Origin: Sepioteuthis lessoniana
Lineage: Eukaryota > Mollusca > Cephalopoda > Myopsida > Loliginidae
DNA: 64,000 bases
Direction of reading: 5' to 3'
Assembly: GCA_963585895.1 (NCBI GenBank)
Contig: OY757917.1
Coordinates: 101,793,617 to 101,857,616 of the forward strand
The translations under genes and the position numbers were made by a program. A model generated the notes under the pieces. That model searched no databases, was not told where the DNA came from, and worked only from the letters and a program-made list of their open reading frames with translations. Of this stretch, positions 41,633 to 52,140 are shown piece after piece (positions within the stretch are counted from its first letter, which is position 1; every line of letters starts with the position of its first letter).

Positions 41633-41724
41633 GGAATAATAAAACATTGAGAAAAAACTGAACATAACTTCCCCTTAATTCTGGTTATGATATTTTCTTC
41701 GTGCAAAGACAACGCACATCATTT

Positions 41725-42198
41725 GCTAGCCCAGCTGACTGAAGTTGTAGAAAACTCCGATTGCATCTCTACAGGGGGGTAACTCCCCCCTGCACCAATT
41801 GAGTGTTCTGGATATGACATTAAACCATCTAATAATGAGTCTCCAGCTCGTAGTTTTGGCTAATGGGGAGTACCTCTTCATGGCCATTACTTCTAGGTTC
41901 ACTCTGGTCCAGAGTGGTCGCAACTATAAGAGTCCTATCTATAGGTCAGATAGAATTATTACAGTTAGAAATAATTGAAACCATGTAACTGCGTGCAAAC
42001 AAATGACTGATGTTAAATTGAATTGTTAGTATTTCATAAAAATATATAGAACCATTTAATTATGTGCAAAGAAATTAATAATCTTGAACAGAATTATTAG
42101 TATTTTATAGCAATACTTGAAACCATTTAATTGTATGAAAAAAATTACTTATAAACTATTCGTTTACAAATCGTATATACATATATACATACACATGA

Positions 42199-42272
<74 letters not shown>

Positions 42273-42336
42273 ACAGTATTTGGCATTAAATAACCTACAA
42301 GAGGTGATATACTGTAAAACCCAACCAATCAACAAC
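41725..42336 (+). repeat. Family E element with (TA)n(TG)n
   Basis: The head is at 41725-41950 (GCCCAGCTGACTGAAGTTGT), the core at 41960-42170. A compound (TA)n(TG)n run at 42197-42270 leads straight into the tail (TTTGGCATTAAATAACCTAC; AAAACCCAACC). Confidence 0.75.
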
Positions 42337-42849
42337 ACCATTTGCACAAAAGAAGGAATGTTTCAAATGCATCTGCATGACTTGCAAAAGTTTCTTATTA
42401 CTTCTGCGTCTGTCGCGCAAGATCTTTTGATAATTCTCAGGAATAAGCATTGAGGTAAAGTAACTTGTAAATTGTCGTGACATTCTTGGGGTACATATAA
42501 AAGAGATGAAGAAGAATACAAAAATAAAAGATAAATAATGAAAGAAAATATATAAATAAACCGTAAGGTGAAAATTGCCGATAAGAAAATGAAAGGTTTC
42601 GAGATACAAGATACTGATTTTCTAGGCTCTGATTATTGAGCTCCACTCTTTGATTACTTCGACTTCTGTAGTAATGCAAGAATAGCAAAACCTGATCTTC
42701 CAGTCCCCTTTCCCTATTTTGTCGATCTAGTTCGCAGAATTAAGCCAAAATATAAATAAATTGACACTCTTGTTCGGCTTTTAGCTAGTTCCAATTAAAC
42801 CAACGCAAAAGGATTTCGATTAATGACACTCATGCATTTCAGCTTTTTA
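42337..42849. other. No recognised gene
   Basis: AT-rich DNA. The minus-strand frames here are hydrophobic, low-complexity and unsupported. Confidence 0.45.
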
Positions 42850-43050
42850 TGGTTGCCAGTCAGCCTGGATATAAAAGTCGTATTTCGTATTTACTGATTT
42901 TAACCTGTATCCTCTCTGTGTAGTGATGAGCCAGTTCAGTACTTAATTTGGTGACCACTTAGAAAAAGAAGGTTGAATAAGCAACATAAGGACAGTGTGT
43001 TAGAATAAGAAACACTTAGACAGGTTGACATGCCGTTAAAAACAATCAAT
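42850..43050 (+). repeat. 5S rRNA-derived SINE with the shared 3' tail
   Basis: The 5S-like head spans about 42853-42953 (TTGCCAGTCAGCCTGGATAT; then GTGATGAGCCAGTTCAGTAC and TTGGTGACCAC). A short body follows. The end at about 43019-43045 is CAGGTTGACATGCCGTTAAA, resembling the second half of the tail used by SINE-B and family E. Confidence 0.6.
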
Positions 43051-43171
43051 CCGTTTATCAAGCAAAGCATGGTAAATCCGATGTACCACAACAAATTTCA
43101 TATTCAATATCCTCAATGTGTGCAATCCTAATACCCCATGCATGTTTTTTACAGTCTCGAACAAAACATAT
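43051..43171. other. Short unassigned spacer
   Basis: No feature was recognised. Confidence 0.4.
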
Positions 43172-43785
43172 TTAACCTACCCCACCACACGAACAGGATG
43201 TGACACAAGGTCAATTTTTAAGGGCAGTTTAACAGGTTTGAGTTCTGAATTTTCCTTCTCCTAGACCAACAGCTATATCAGAGTTAAAGAACATAGTCTG
43301 CCCTACTATTCACCCATAGCTGGAGAGAAAATAAAGTAAGCAAAGTTGGCGACCTTAGTGGAGGGTGACCAGAAGGCTCCCTTTTCGATAGCTACTACAC
43401 TGAAGTGTAGAGGAGGGTGCTACTCCTTTCCCTGGATTTCTCCGCTTTACCATTGATACGTACCTTATATTGCTGAGTGTTAAGCAAGGAGGTATCAAGT
43501 ACCATTTTTAAAGTCTTTGGTAACACGCGACCTGGGACCGTACCCAGGTCTCCCGGACCATTGGCGAACACTCTACCCACGAGGCCAATGAGACCAACTG
43601 CTATATCAGAGTTAAAGAAATCAGTCTGCCCTACTATTTACTCATAGCTGGAGAGAAAATAGTTGGATTCATACATTTCCCATGAGTACTAGAGCTATGT
43701 GAAATGCAAATAGACTCGTCCAGGATTTGAACTCGGGTCACTGTGTATATTTTCTATGACAATAACCATTACACCAGGAGCGCTA
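43172..43785 (-). repeat. SINE-A copy split by SINE-C
   Basis: The minus-strand SINE-A 3' half is at 43172-43337 and its 5' part with the tRNA-like head at about 43589-43785 (inverse GTGTAATGGTTATTGTCATA; B box GAGTTCAAATCC). A ~70-bp central segment (GCTATATCAGAGTTAAAGAA ... AGCTGGAGAGAAAATA) is present on both sides of the SINE-C. Confidence 0.8.
43338..43588 (-). repeat. SINE-C copy
   Basis: A full-length minus-strand copy. The 3' end AAAGTTGGCGACCTTAGTGG comes first in plus orientation. The body has CTTATATTGCTGAGTGTTAA. The tRNA-like head is at the right (inverse TGGTCCGGGAGACCTGGGTA and TAGAGTGTTCGCC). Confidence 0.85.
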
Positions 43786-44775
43786 CCCGAACGATATGCA
43801 TAGTGCAGCAGATGTATTCCAAATATACGGGTCAGAATATGCAGTATTACTAATCTGGAATCTATCCATTATCCATGTCTGCTAATAGGCATGTCACTAT
43901 CTTTGGCAATCAAACTGAAGCAACCAATGCAGAATTTCGACCAATTAGCCAAAATCTTCGAATGAATGCCCAGATAGTGATGGATGATGATCAAATGACT
44001 GAGTTGATTCACTTTATGCTGCCTGTCGTTTCGTGATCTTGTTGAGTATTGTTTATATCCACTCAACCATTAGCCGCTTTGTGGTAGTCATCTAAGCTTT
44101 CTTTTATACACCAAGTGAGAAGACAGACAGTTCCTCCTCTTGAAACTGCTGCTGCTGCTGCTGCTGCTGGAGTTGCTGCTGCTGAGCCGAATAACAGAGA
44201 ACATCAACTAGTAGCCCAAGCTGCAAATGGCATCCAACAAAATTAGAATAGAGATGCACAGAAATGTGAAACTTCTGGTCATAGTGGAACTGTTCCCTTA
44301 CAACAAGAACTTATACATTCACTGAGGATTGGTTCTTGTTTGGCTTCTTCGAACGTCTTAACATCGCTTTTTCCACTGCAGTTAACCGCCTCTTCTCTAT
44401 CAATGAAAATAAAGAAAAACTGAGTGATGACTCTTTTTACCAAGCCATTTTGTTAAATTTCGTGTCTGGGTTTAAAAAGAAAAACGCTATAAAATTTTGG
44501 CTACATCATTTTTTTTTTTTTGGTATCTAATTTGAAACTGAAAAGTGACAATTATTCATTTTAGGTTTTCTCTTTTTTTTAATTTCTGTTTTACTCTCAC
44601 ATAATTCAATTTTTGTTATGACCGTCTCTTCAATTACCTTAAACTTCTGGTTTTTATTGTTACATTGAGTACAAATTGGAAGTGTTTCATTTAGAATGCA
44701 TTTTTTAATCTTCAACCCAATGTTTAAATCTCTCTTTCAATTCCTTCGTTAAAAAAAGGCCTCTAAAAATACTAT
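43786..44775. other. No recognised gene; (CTG)n
   Basis: A CTG/CTC-rich run lies at about 44149-44182. Weakly coding-looking frames (65 codons at 43869-44066 minus, 64 codons at 44336-44530 plus) have no recognised domain. Confidence 0.45.
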
Positions 44776-44990
44776 AGAAATTTGTTGGTTGGTTGATTGA
44801 TTTTACGGTATTTCGACTCTTGTTGGGTTATTTTGGTTAACTTCCTATTTTGTAAGAATTTGTTAGCAACGATGTATCGTCAATTAATTATTCCAATCTA
44901 ATACTAATACTCTACAAGACGTTATAGAGTTTTGATTAGTTATCCTAATCTAATGCAAATCCTTTGTACACAATTATATCGTTTCAAGTA
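44776..44990 (-). repeat. Family E, tail and core fragment
   Basis: The degenerate tail (TTGATTGATTTTACGGTATT; GTTGGGTTATTTTGG) is followed by core-type AT-rich units. No head. Confidence 0.5.
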
Positions 44991-45243
44991 AAGTTGTCTC
45001 CCTTTAGTCGAGGGTGACCAGAAAGCTCCCTTTTCAATAGCTACGGCACCGAGGTGTAGGAGAGGACGCTACTCCTTTCCCTAGATTTTTCCACTTTCCC
45101 CTTGATACATACCTTATATTGCTGAGTGTTAAGCAAGGAGGTATCAAGTACCATTTTTAAAGTCTTTGGTATGACCCGACTTGGGATTGAACATAGGTCT
45201 CCCGGACCATTGGCGAACACTCTACCCACTAGGCCAATGAGCC
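44991..45243 (-). repeat. SINE-C copy
   Basis: A full-length minus-strand copy with GTCGAGGGTGACCAGAAAGC at its 3' end. The inverse tRNA-like head is at 45195-45243 (GGTCTCCCGGACCATTGGCG). Confidence 0.85.
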
Positions 45244-45533
45244 GGTAAGTGTTCGCCGATAGTTCGATCCATTACGATTGGTTGCTTGTCTATGCGTGGG
45301 CATATTAGTATATATATGTAGCAGCTTTTACTTTAGTAGCCTGTTTTATTTTTGTCTGCCAACTGGACGCTAGTTGGGAACCGGTAAGAGTTATTGTTAT
45401 TATCATTATTAATATTTATTTTAATAATTATTAATAATAACTATTATTATTAATAATGGTCTGCTAGTCAAATTCACTTATCGCTATACCACGTAAGGTA
45501 CCCTATTTAGTATATGTTTGTTTTATGTAGTAA
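45244..45533. other. No gene; TTA/TAA trinucleotide patch
   Basis: A (TTA/TAA)-rich palindromic patch lies at about 45393-45457. Nothing else was assigned. Confidence 0.5.
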
Positions 45534-47005
45534 TATTCATCATCATCATATCGTGCTGGCAGCACGGATATCCCTGACCCTCTTTCGCCACTCCTCCCTA
45601 TCGTTCATCGCCCTAGGCAGGTCTTCAGGACAACAACCTGTATCCTCACATAGCTGCTGAATGTACGTTCGTGCTGGTCGTCCTGCTTTTGCGCGGCCGT
45701 GTGTGGGGATCCATAAGAGTACATCTCTTATGAGTTCATCTCTGCTTCTCCAGCAATGTCCTGCATGTCTGGTTCGCCTAACTTGAATAGTTTTCGTGAT
45801 AGGGGGCAGGTGGCCGTACAGTTGGTGTCTTGTGGGGTGTTGCTGCCAGGACTTGTTGAGGATTGCACGCAGCATTCTTGTGTAATTGCCATCTAGTTTC
45901 TTCTCCAGCCGTTTTGTTAGCGTCCATGTAGTGCATCCATATAGCAGTATCGATGTGACCGCTGCCTGGAAGAAACTGCGTTTCATTTTATCGGTTAGGT
46001 CTGATTTCCATATAGTCGATAGCCTATTGATAGCTGTCCATGCTTTCGTTAACCTCGTTTCGATGTCCTTTTCGGTTGATTCGACGCTGCTTCCTAGGTA
46101 CGTGAATTTGTCTACTAGTTTAAGAGGGGTTCCTTCTAGAGTGGAGATGTCCCCCGTTTGGTTATAGCACATATATTCCGTTTTATGTGCATTAACATGG
46201 AGGCCTATGCTTGCTGCTGCTCGTTCCAAACTATGCAGAAGTGTTTCGGCTTGGTCAGGTGTATTTGCCAGTATCGCTATGTCATCGGCGTAGTCGGCGT
46301 CGGTAATTGTTGTTGCGGGGTATCTTCTGCTTCTTTTCTTCGTCAGTTCGAAGCCATTTTCTTTGATTTTGTCAATCGATGTTCTAAGTACGTAGTCTAG
46401 ACAAATGATAAAGAGATACGGAGCCAGCGTGTCTCCTTGTAGTACTCCTGCTACTATGTCGAAGTATTCTGTGTCTCCATCTGGTGATCGTACTTTTACT
46501 TTAGTGTTTCTATAGAGAATCGTTATTGCCGCTACGGTTTCTTTAGGTATGCCGTACGCTAGTAGGATTTGTTCCATCTTTCCTCTGTGAATGGAGTCGA
46601 AAGCCTTGGTAAAGTCGACAAATATTAATGTCGCTTGTAGGTTCTTTGCCCGTACACCTTCAAGGATTCTGCGGATGGTTAATATTTGTGAGGTCGTGGA
46701 TCTATTTCTTCGGAAGCCATTTTGGTTTTTTCTAAGTATGTTGTCGATTTTGGGTTCTATTCTGTTTCGTAGTAGGGCATTGTAGATTTTGGCAGCTATG
46801 GATGTAAGTGTTATGCCTCGGTAGTTTTTGGCTAATCCGAGGTCCCCCTTTTTAGGGAAGGGGAGTATGCATCCCTTCGTCCATCTATCTATCGGATTTT
46901 GATTGTATACTGCGTTGCAGTGTCGGAGCAGTATGTCGTCGAATTGTCTGGTCTTCCATACTTCCGGGGGAATTTCGTCCAGTCCTGCAGCTAGTAATAT
47001 TATTG
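45534..47005 (-). mobile_element. RTE-type LINE with open reverse transcriptase frame
   Basis: The minus-strand frame is open from about 46999 to the stop near 45546, roughly 480 codons. It begins LAAGLDEIPPEVWKTRQFDD. Motifs in order are LPFPKKGDLGLAKNYRGITL, NGFRRNRSTTSQILTIRRIL, FVDFTKAFDSI (first catalytic Asp), GVLQGDTLAPYLFIICLDYV, DADYADDIAI (YADD, second and third catalytic Asp), the thumb, and the RTE C-terminus. From Met at 46577 the protein has 343 residues, with YADD at residues 96-99. The 3' end has (GAT)n at ~45540-45548. The AP endonuclease domain is missing (5' truncation near 47005), so it is not autonomous. Confidence 0.93.
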
Positions 47006-47078
47006 TGTATCAATTTCCATATATATATATGTATATATATATAAATAAATTAAAAATCAAAGACGTTTTTGTAGAAAC
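47006..47078. repeat. (TA)n-rich spacer
   Basis: A TATATATATGTATATATATA patch at the 5' truncation point of the RTE copy. Confidence 0.7.
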
Positions 47079-47330
47079 ACTCTCAGAGTAACAGTTATCA
47101 TAGTAGGAAATTGATTAAATCCTGGCTGAGGCTGTTTCTGTTTCACTTCTCTCTAATTCCCTTGGCAAAAATTTGAATCCGTCTCTTCCACTCCCTGCTA
47201 GTGGAGCAGACTGAGTTAAGTACGGCAACCGAACTACGAGAAGGAAAACTCTTAATTTAAATCAGCTGTACTCCACTTAAAAATTGATTCTGTTCATGGC
47301 TGAGTGGTTGGGTAATTACATATACGATCC
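47079..47330 (+). repeat. Old SINE-A-like copy
   Basis: A diverged head (AGTAACAGTTATCATAGTAG), a GATTAAATCCTGGCTGAGGC region, CAACCGAACTACGAGAAGGA and a CTGAGTGGTTGGGTAAT end. It belongs to the same older subfamily as 8528 and 59775 (body GGCTGTTT..CTTCTCTCTAAT). Confidence 0.65.
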
Positions 47331-47559
47331 TGAATCAGGAAAGGGAGCTAGCCAAGACAAAATCCAAGTTGTGATTCGGAAATTGAACCCGCATTATCTT
47401 CGCCCAGTTGTTGAGGTTTAGAAGACTGACAGCAAAGAGGCAAGAGCCCACCAAAAAAAGGGGCTGTCCTGGTTATGACTGCATTCTGGGACCGTCAGAA
47501 GGGGTTTAATACCCAGAGGAAAAAGAAGTTAATGTGACCCTTGAATTATTACTTGAAGC
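47331..47559. other. No recognised feature
   Basis: Unique-looking sequence with GGACCGTCAGAAGGGG near 47500. No assignment. Confidence 0.4.
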
Positions 47560-47747
47560 AATATAATTATTAGTGTTGAATAGGAATACACTTCATATCA
47601 TATAACTCAGTGAAAATTATCTGTATTAGATGGGAATACTTGATACAATATAACTGAGTAAAAATCATTTGTATTAGATAGGAATGCTTGATATCATATA
47701 ACTGAGTGAAAATTATTTGTATTAGATAGGAATACTTGATATCATAT
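47560..47747 (+). repeat. ~57-bp tandem units related to family E core
   Basis: About three to four units of AGATAGGAATACTTGATATC-ATATAACTGAGTGAAAATTAT-TTGTATT. The last is cut by the solo LTR and resumes as ATATAACTGTGTGCAAA at 48329. Confidence 0.85.
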
Positions 47748-48328
47748 TGTTGTATAGCCACATAATACATTAGTATAATTCAACTACACACGGCAACATA
47801 GTCAACATAATGGCGAACGAACACACTTCTTTAGAAAAATATACCTCTCACACTTTATTCTCGAAAGGGTTGCGAAAGTGTTGATGTTGGTTATGTGTGA
47901 GAGGTGAGTTGGAGACGGAGAGAGACTGACACATATTGACCCCAAGTTCCTCTGACCATAGCAGCACTTCTTCCTCATTCTGCTGGGCTGCTCAATCGGG
48001 GTCCTGAGGGCCCAAGCCCTCTGTCTGGCTCTGGCTCTCACTACAGCATCTTGTCACCAACTGTGACTGGAACTCGAACTGTGACTGCAACTTGAACTGA
48101 ACTCTGCCTGCCTCGGACTCCAACTGAACTCTGCCTGCCCCGAACTCCAACTAACTCAAACCGTCTGTGGCACCCGGTTATATAATTGTTTGATACCCAC
48201 CTGCTTCCCGTGGGCGTCGCATCTGCACCGAATTCAACCCGTCCACAGGTCAAGGTGATATTCCAATATCTTCGACCGGACGCACCTGTTTCTTGATTGA
48301 CGGCTAGGTCGAAGGCAAATATGTTACA
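47748..48328 (+). mobile_element. Solo LTR fossil (family H), 581 bp
   Basis: It starts TGTTGTATAG and ends ATATGTTACA. ATAT is duplicated exactly at 47744-47747 and 48329-48332. A TATATAA-type box is at about 48177. It is inserted into an E-type tandem unit whose two halves rejoin cleanly across it. The second copy is at 60999-61491. No coding region; an LTR retrotransposon of unknown clade. Confidence 0.82.
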
Positions 48329-48835
48329 ATATAACTGTGTGCAAAAACCCTCAAGAAACAACTTCACTAAATGTACACATAAACATAAAATGTACGCGAT
48401 TCCCTAACCTCTGAGCATAAAATATCCACAGGTGGGTTGAGATCAAAATCAATCCATCTACCTTAATTATCTCCTGAACTGCAAAGTTTTTCAATTTAAA
48501 GGGGAGATGCTTTCCAAAATCATGAAAATTATCTGGTTGTCGAATTTTTAAAAAATTTCTGGTGATCATTCCGTTCCATAACAATAGAGATCCATTAGTC
48601 AGTTGAATATCATTAATAATCTGACAGTAATACTTCACATGTCATTTAATATCTTGATAATGTTCGTTTTCTCTGTGATGCAACATGAATTTCGATCAGC
48701 CAGACCAACGGTCAATGTTATCACAGTCATCATTCATAAACTTAATGGAGCTTTGAAATTCGTCATGTTGTTACTTTAGACATCTTCAAGGCATTTGACA
48801 ATGAATACTGTAAAGAAGTGCTTCGCATTAATAGC
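48329..48835. other. Family-E-like remainder, no gene
   Basis: The first ~130 bp (ACTGTGTGCAAAAACC; GATTCCCTAACCTCTGAGCA) match the sequence at 23640-23740, so this is one E-related repeat. The rest is unassigned. Confidence 0.5.
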
Positions 48836-49155
48836 ATGACTGGTAGAACTTAACACAAATAACATGTCTGGTAGAACTGAACATAAATAGCATGTCTGGT
48901 AGAACTAAACATAAATACCATGTCTGGTAGAACTGAACATAAATACCATGTCTGGTAGAACTAAACATAAATAGCATGTCTGGTAGAATTAAACATAAAT
49001 ACCATGTCTGGTAGAACTGAACATAAATACCATGTCTGGTAGAATTAAACATAAATAGCATGTCTGGTAGAACTAAACATAAATAGCATGTCTGGTAGAA
49101 CTGAACATAAATACCATGTCTGGTAGAACTTAACTTTAATAGCATGTCCGGTAGA
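48836..49155 (+). repeat. 28-bp minisatellite, about 11 units
   Basis: The unit contains catgtctggtagaactgaac and ATAAATAC; variants AATAGC/AATACC and GAACT/GAATT alternate. The minus strand is accidentally open through it (RHGIYVQFYQ-type repeats). Confidence 0.95.
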
Positions 49156-49211
49156 ACTCATTCAATCATTAAATCCTTTTTGTCAAATAAAAAAAATATG
49201 GTCAATTGTGA

Positions 49212-49270
49212 CTGATAGTCAAATAACAAAGATTTCCTGTAGATCACCTAAGTTAAGTAACATTATGGGG
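49212..49270 (+). repeat. 5S rRNA-like fragment
   Basis: GTAGATCACCTAAGTTAAGT and AACATTATGGGGGCC match the central internal-promoter part of 5S rRNA. Older and shorter than the 27.4-kb copy. Confidence 0.5.
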
Positions 49271-49287
49271 GCCATTTAAGAACAGTT

Positions 49288-50560
49288 GGTTGTTTTGTTT
49301 TACGGCGTATCAACCCTTTCCCTGTCATTTAACACCGAATTAATTTTCAAACAATTCAGTTTAGCATTAGTATAGATTTGTTTACAAACAGTTAAATGTC
49401 TAAACAGTTCAGTTAAATGTCAAAACAGTTCGATTTCAATTAATTCAGTTTAGCAGAAGTACACAGTTTCAATGTCAAAAACAGTTCTATTTCAAGCAAT
49501 TCACTTTAGCATCATAAGTACACAGTTTAGTTCTATTTGACCCATAGATAAGGCCCTATCAGGTGCTACCACTCCGCGCCAGAGTGGACCTGGGAGCAAT
49601 GGCAATGAAGGGGTACTCCACATTTCCCAAAACTCGAGCAATACTGGTCTTACTATCAGCTTGTTTAGTGTCATATCTTGGACGTTTGCTGGGGAGTCTA
49701 TAGAATACACATTTTTTCTAGTCTTAAAAATAAGCAATAAAAACATACTTAAGAGCATTCTAGAAATTTAGGATCAAAACCGTATTAGCATTTAAATTAC
49801 ATTTTTATACTTTTCAACCAATCAGCTAGAAAATTAGGATCGGAAGTAACCTAACAGAAAATATTTAGGCTCGAAAATAAAATAGTAAAATACAATTCTG
49901 ATTGGTCAGTAAATGTCTACGCGCCAAAATTTTAGGACGATTCTTTGATCCACCTGTAGGATATAAATAACACAGAGTTAGGGAGCCATACACACAAGAC
50001 ACAAGCTTACACACAAACGAAGGCACAGATGAAGACAAGCCACTAAGCCAGTAAAGCAGTTGCCGATACATTCCAACAAATCCCTTTCCTTCCTCAACTA
50101 AAGTTCATGAACTCTCTTCAAATGGCCGAAAATTATAATCAAAAGAAAAACCCGACAAACTTTCTTTCATCAACGCGACACACTGTCGCCACAGTCATAA
50201 AACCCGCTATAAACTTAATGTAAGTAAGAACGACTTATTTACGGACTCCGTTAACATGAACATACACACATCTTTAAACAAATTTATTTTCTTCTTGTCA
50301 AACTTTATTTTCCAAAAGGCCATTTACACATCATGTATTTTATTTGTTCTCATATTCAGTTATATGCTTATTAAATTGTTTGTTGTTTAATGTTCGTTGT
50401 GTTCTATTCCATTTCTTCTGCGCGATTGTAAAGTTTTGTGTTGTATTTGTGGTGGGAATAATTTAGAGAGCAATCTACTGAAATAACCAAATTACATACT
50501 CCTCCCACAAGTCTTACTCCTCAGCAATTTAGTGTAAACAAAAATAAGTAATTTCTATGG
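49288..50560 (-). repeat. Family E element split by a solo LTR
   Basis: The tail is at 49288-49345 and a short core at 49350-49530. The head is at 49535-49698 (TAGATAAGGCCCTATCAGGT; CCAGAGTGGACCTGGGAGCA). The head resumes after the LTR at 50510 (AGTCTTACTCCTCAGCA). Confidence 0.8.
49699..50509 (+). mobile_element. Solo LTR fossil (family I), 811 bp
   Basis: The ends read TATAGAATAC...CCTCCCACA and AGTC is duplicated at 49695-49698 and 50510-50513. A CCAAT-type box (ATTGG near 49897) and TATAAATA (about 49963) lie in promoter order. The second, very similar copy is at 56389-57215 with a different duplication, so these are independent insertions. No internal region. Confidence 0.8.
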
Positions 50561-51500
50561 AAGTTTTTAGTTTTTACAGCATATCAATTCTTGTTGGGTC
50601 ATTTAATAGTGAAGTCAGTTCTTTTACGAGCAGTATGGTTTCAAGTAACCAATGTTAATAATAATTTGTAAAAAGAAGATTAGAACTTCAATAGCTTCAA
50701 GTAAACATTTTTATTACAAATGATTATTGCGCACCGATATATGGATTCAAATATTCCAATCTTAGATTCTCTCATTTATACACAATTATATGGTTTCAAG
50801 TATCAATTTCTATTCAATAATATCATCATTTTTTTTACACACAGTTAAATGGTTACAAGTATGTCAAGCAATTATATGGTCCGTAATTCTTTTGTAAACA
50901 ATTTTAGCTACAAGTAAGTATTCAAAATACAGATAGTTTACACATTTATATGGTTTCAAGTATTCTTATCTAATACAAATAATCTGCAAAAATTATATGG
51001 CTTCAAGGTTTTCGGTTAAGTTATCGGAAGAGTTTCTCGGTAACATCAGTTTTAAACGGGTTAGATCTCATTTATTTGTGCGAGGTCAAATGATTTCAAT
51101 TATTGCTATGTAACCTTGACCTTTCTATTTATCAAATATTTCTATCTTATTTAATATCTATCATTTGTTTACACAGTTAAAAATATTAATCATTTATTGG
51201 CACACAGTTAAATGGTTTCAAGTATGGCTGTTTAACAAAAGCAGTTCTATTTATCAAGTATTTCAATCTAATACAAACAACTTGCACTCAGCAGTATGGT
51301 TTTGAATTACTAATAATTGTCCCTAGCAAAAAATTAAACAGTTGTATTTGACCCATAGACGGGACTAACATGTAATACCACTCCGGATTAGAGTGGACCT
51401 GGGAGTAATGGTGATGAACGGAAAATCCACATACCCAAACTGCAAAACTGGAGCCTCACCATCAGATGCAATTTAATATCATACCCGGGACTCTAAACTA
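50561..51500 (-). repeat. Family E element with long degenerate core
   Basis: The tail is at 50565-50612 (ACAGCATATCAATTCTTGTT). About 700 bp of core units (ACACAGTTAAATGGTT-like, TTTCAAGTATT) follow. The head is at 51340-51500 (GAGTGGACCTGGGAGTAATG; GGAGCCTCACCATCAGATGC). Core units here (CAATTATATGGTTTCAAGTA) differ from the main type, suggesting a subfamily. Confidence 0.7.
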
Positions 51501-51826
51501 TTCTATTCATCACTATCCATTCATTTGTACACAGTTTCAAGTGTCGCAGTCTAATACTAATTATTCAATTTAACATCAATCATTTAATTGATTTCAAGTA
51601 CAGTAAATAATTAGATAGTTCTTGTTATCTAAAAAGTACTACTACTCTGAGTCTTAGTGGTTCTGGGAGTAATGACATTGAAGGAGTACTCCACGTTCCC
51701 CAAAGTTCCAGGACAGTGGCTTCGATATGAGGGGGCTTATAATCATATCCAGAACGAGCGTTGTGGCCGGTAGTCTTAGCCCACAGCTGAGGGACAGTCG
51801 GTGTATTCTACAGCCCTAGCCGACAA
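51501..51826 (-). repeat. Family E element, short
   Basis: A second head in the same orientation (CTCTGAGTCTTAGTGGTTCT; GTCGGTGTATTCTACAGCCC) follows a short core. No tail of its own was seen, so it may be a tandem partner of the previous copy. Confidence 0.65.
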
Positions 51827-52140
51827 GTATTTCAAGAAAAGTTTCAAACAACTACTAATAATGTCAAGCCCTCCGATGTTTATGATGACTTTTAAAAATA
51901 ACTGTCATTGTTATCAAGTTCTTCAATAACATTTGGGTAGGTTTCCTTCAACACATATTTTTAATACTTGATAAGATATAAAATCAAATACCAGGAAGCA
52001 AAATATGGAATCATTTTTAAAACGCCAATTTAAAAAAAAAACGCGATAAATTTTCACGATTAACTCTATTATTGAAACACTTTTTTCATTAAAATTCAGC
52101 CCAATATGAGTGAGTAAGAAAAGAAACGACAAAGAATCTA
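51827..52140. other. No recognised feature
   Basis: AT-rich DNA that may include the left end of the Tc1-like element. No inverted end was found. Confidence 0.4.

Noticed and set aside
48836-49155. Regular 28-bp repeats as a CRISPR array
   Set aside because: Units are contiguous with no unique spacers and the context is eukaryotic.
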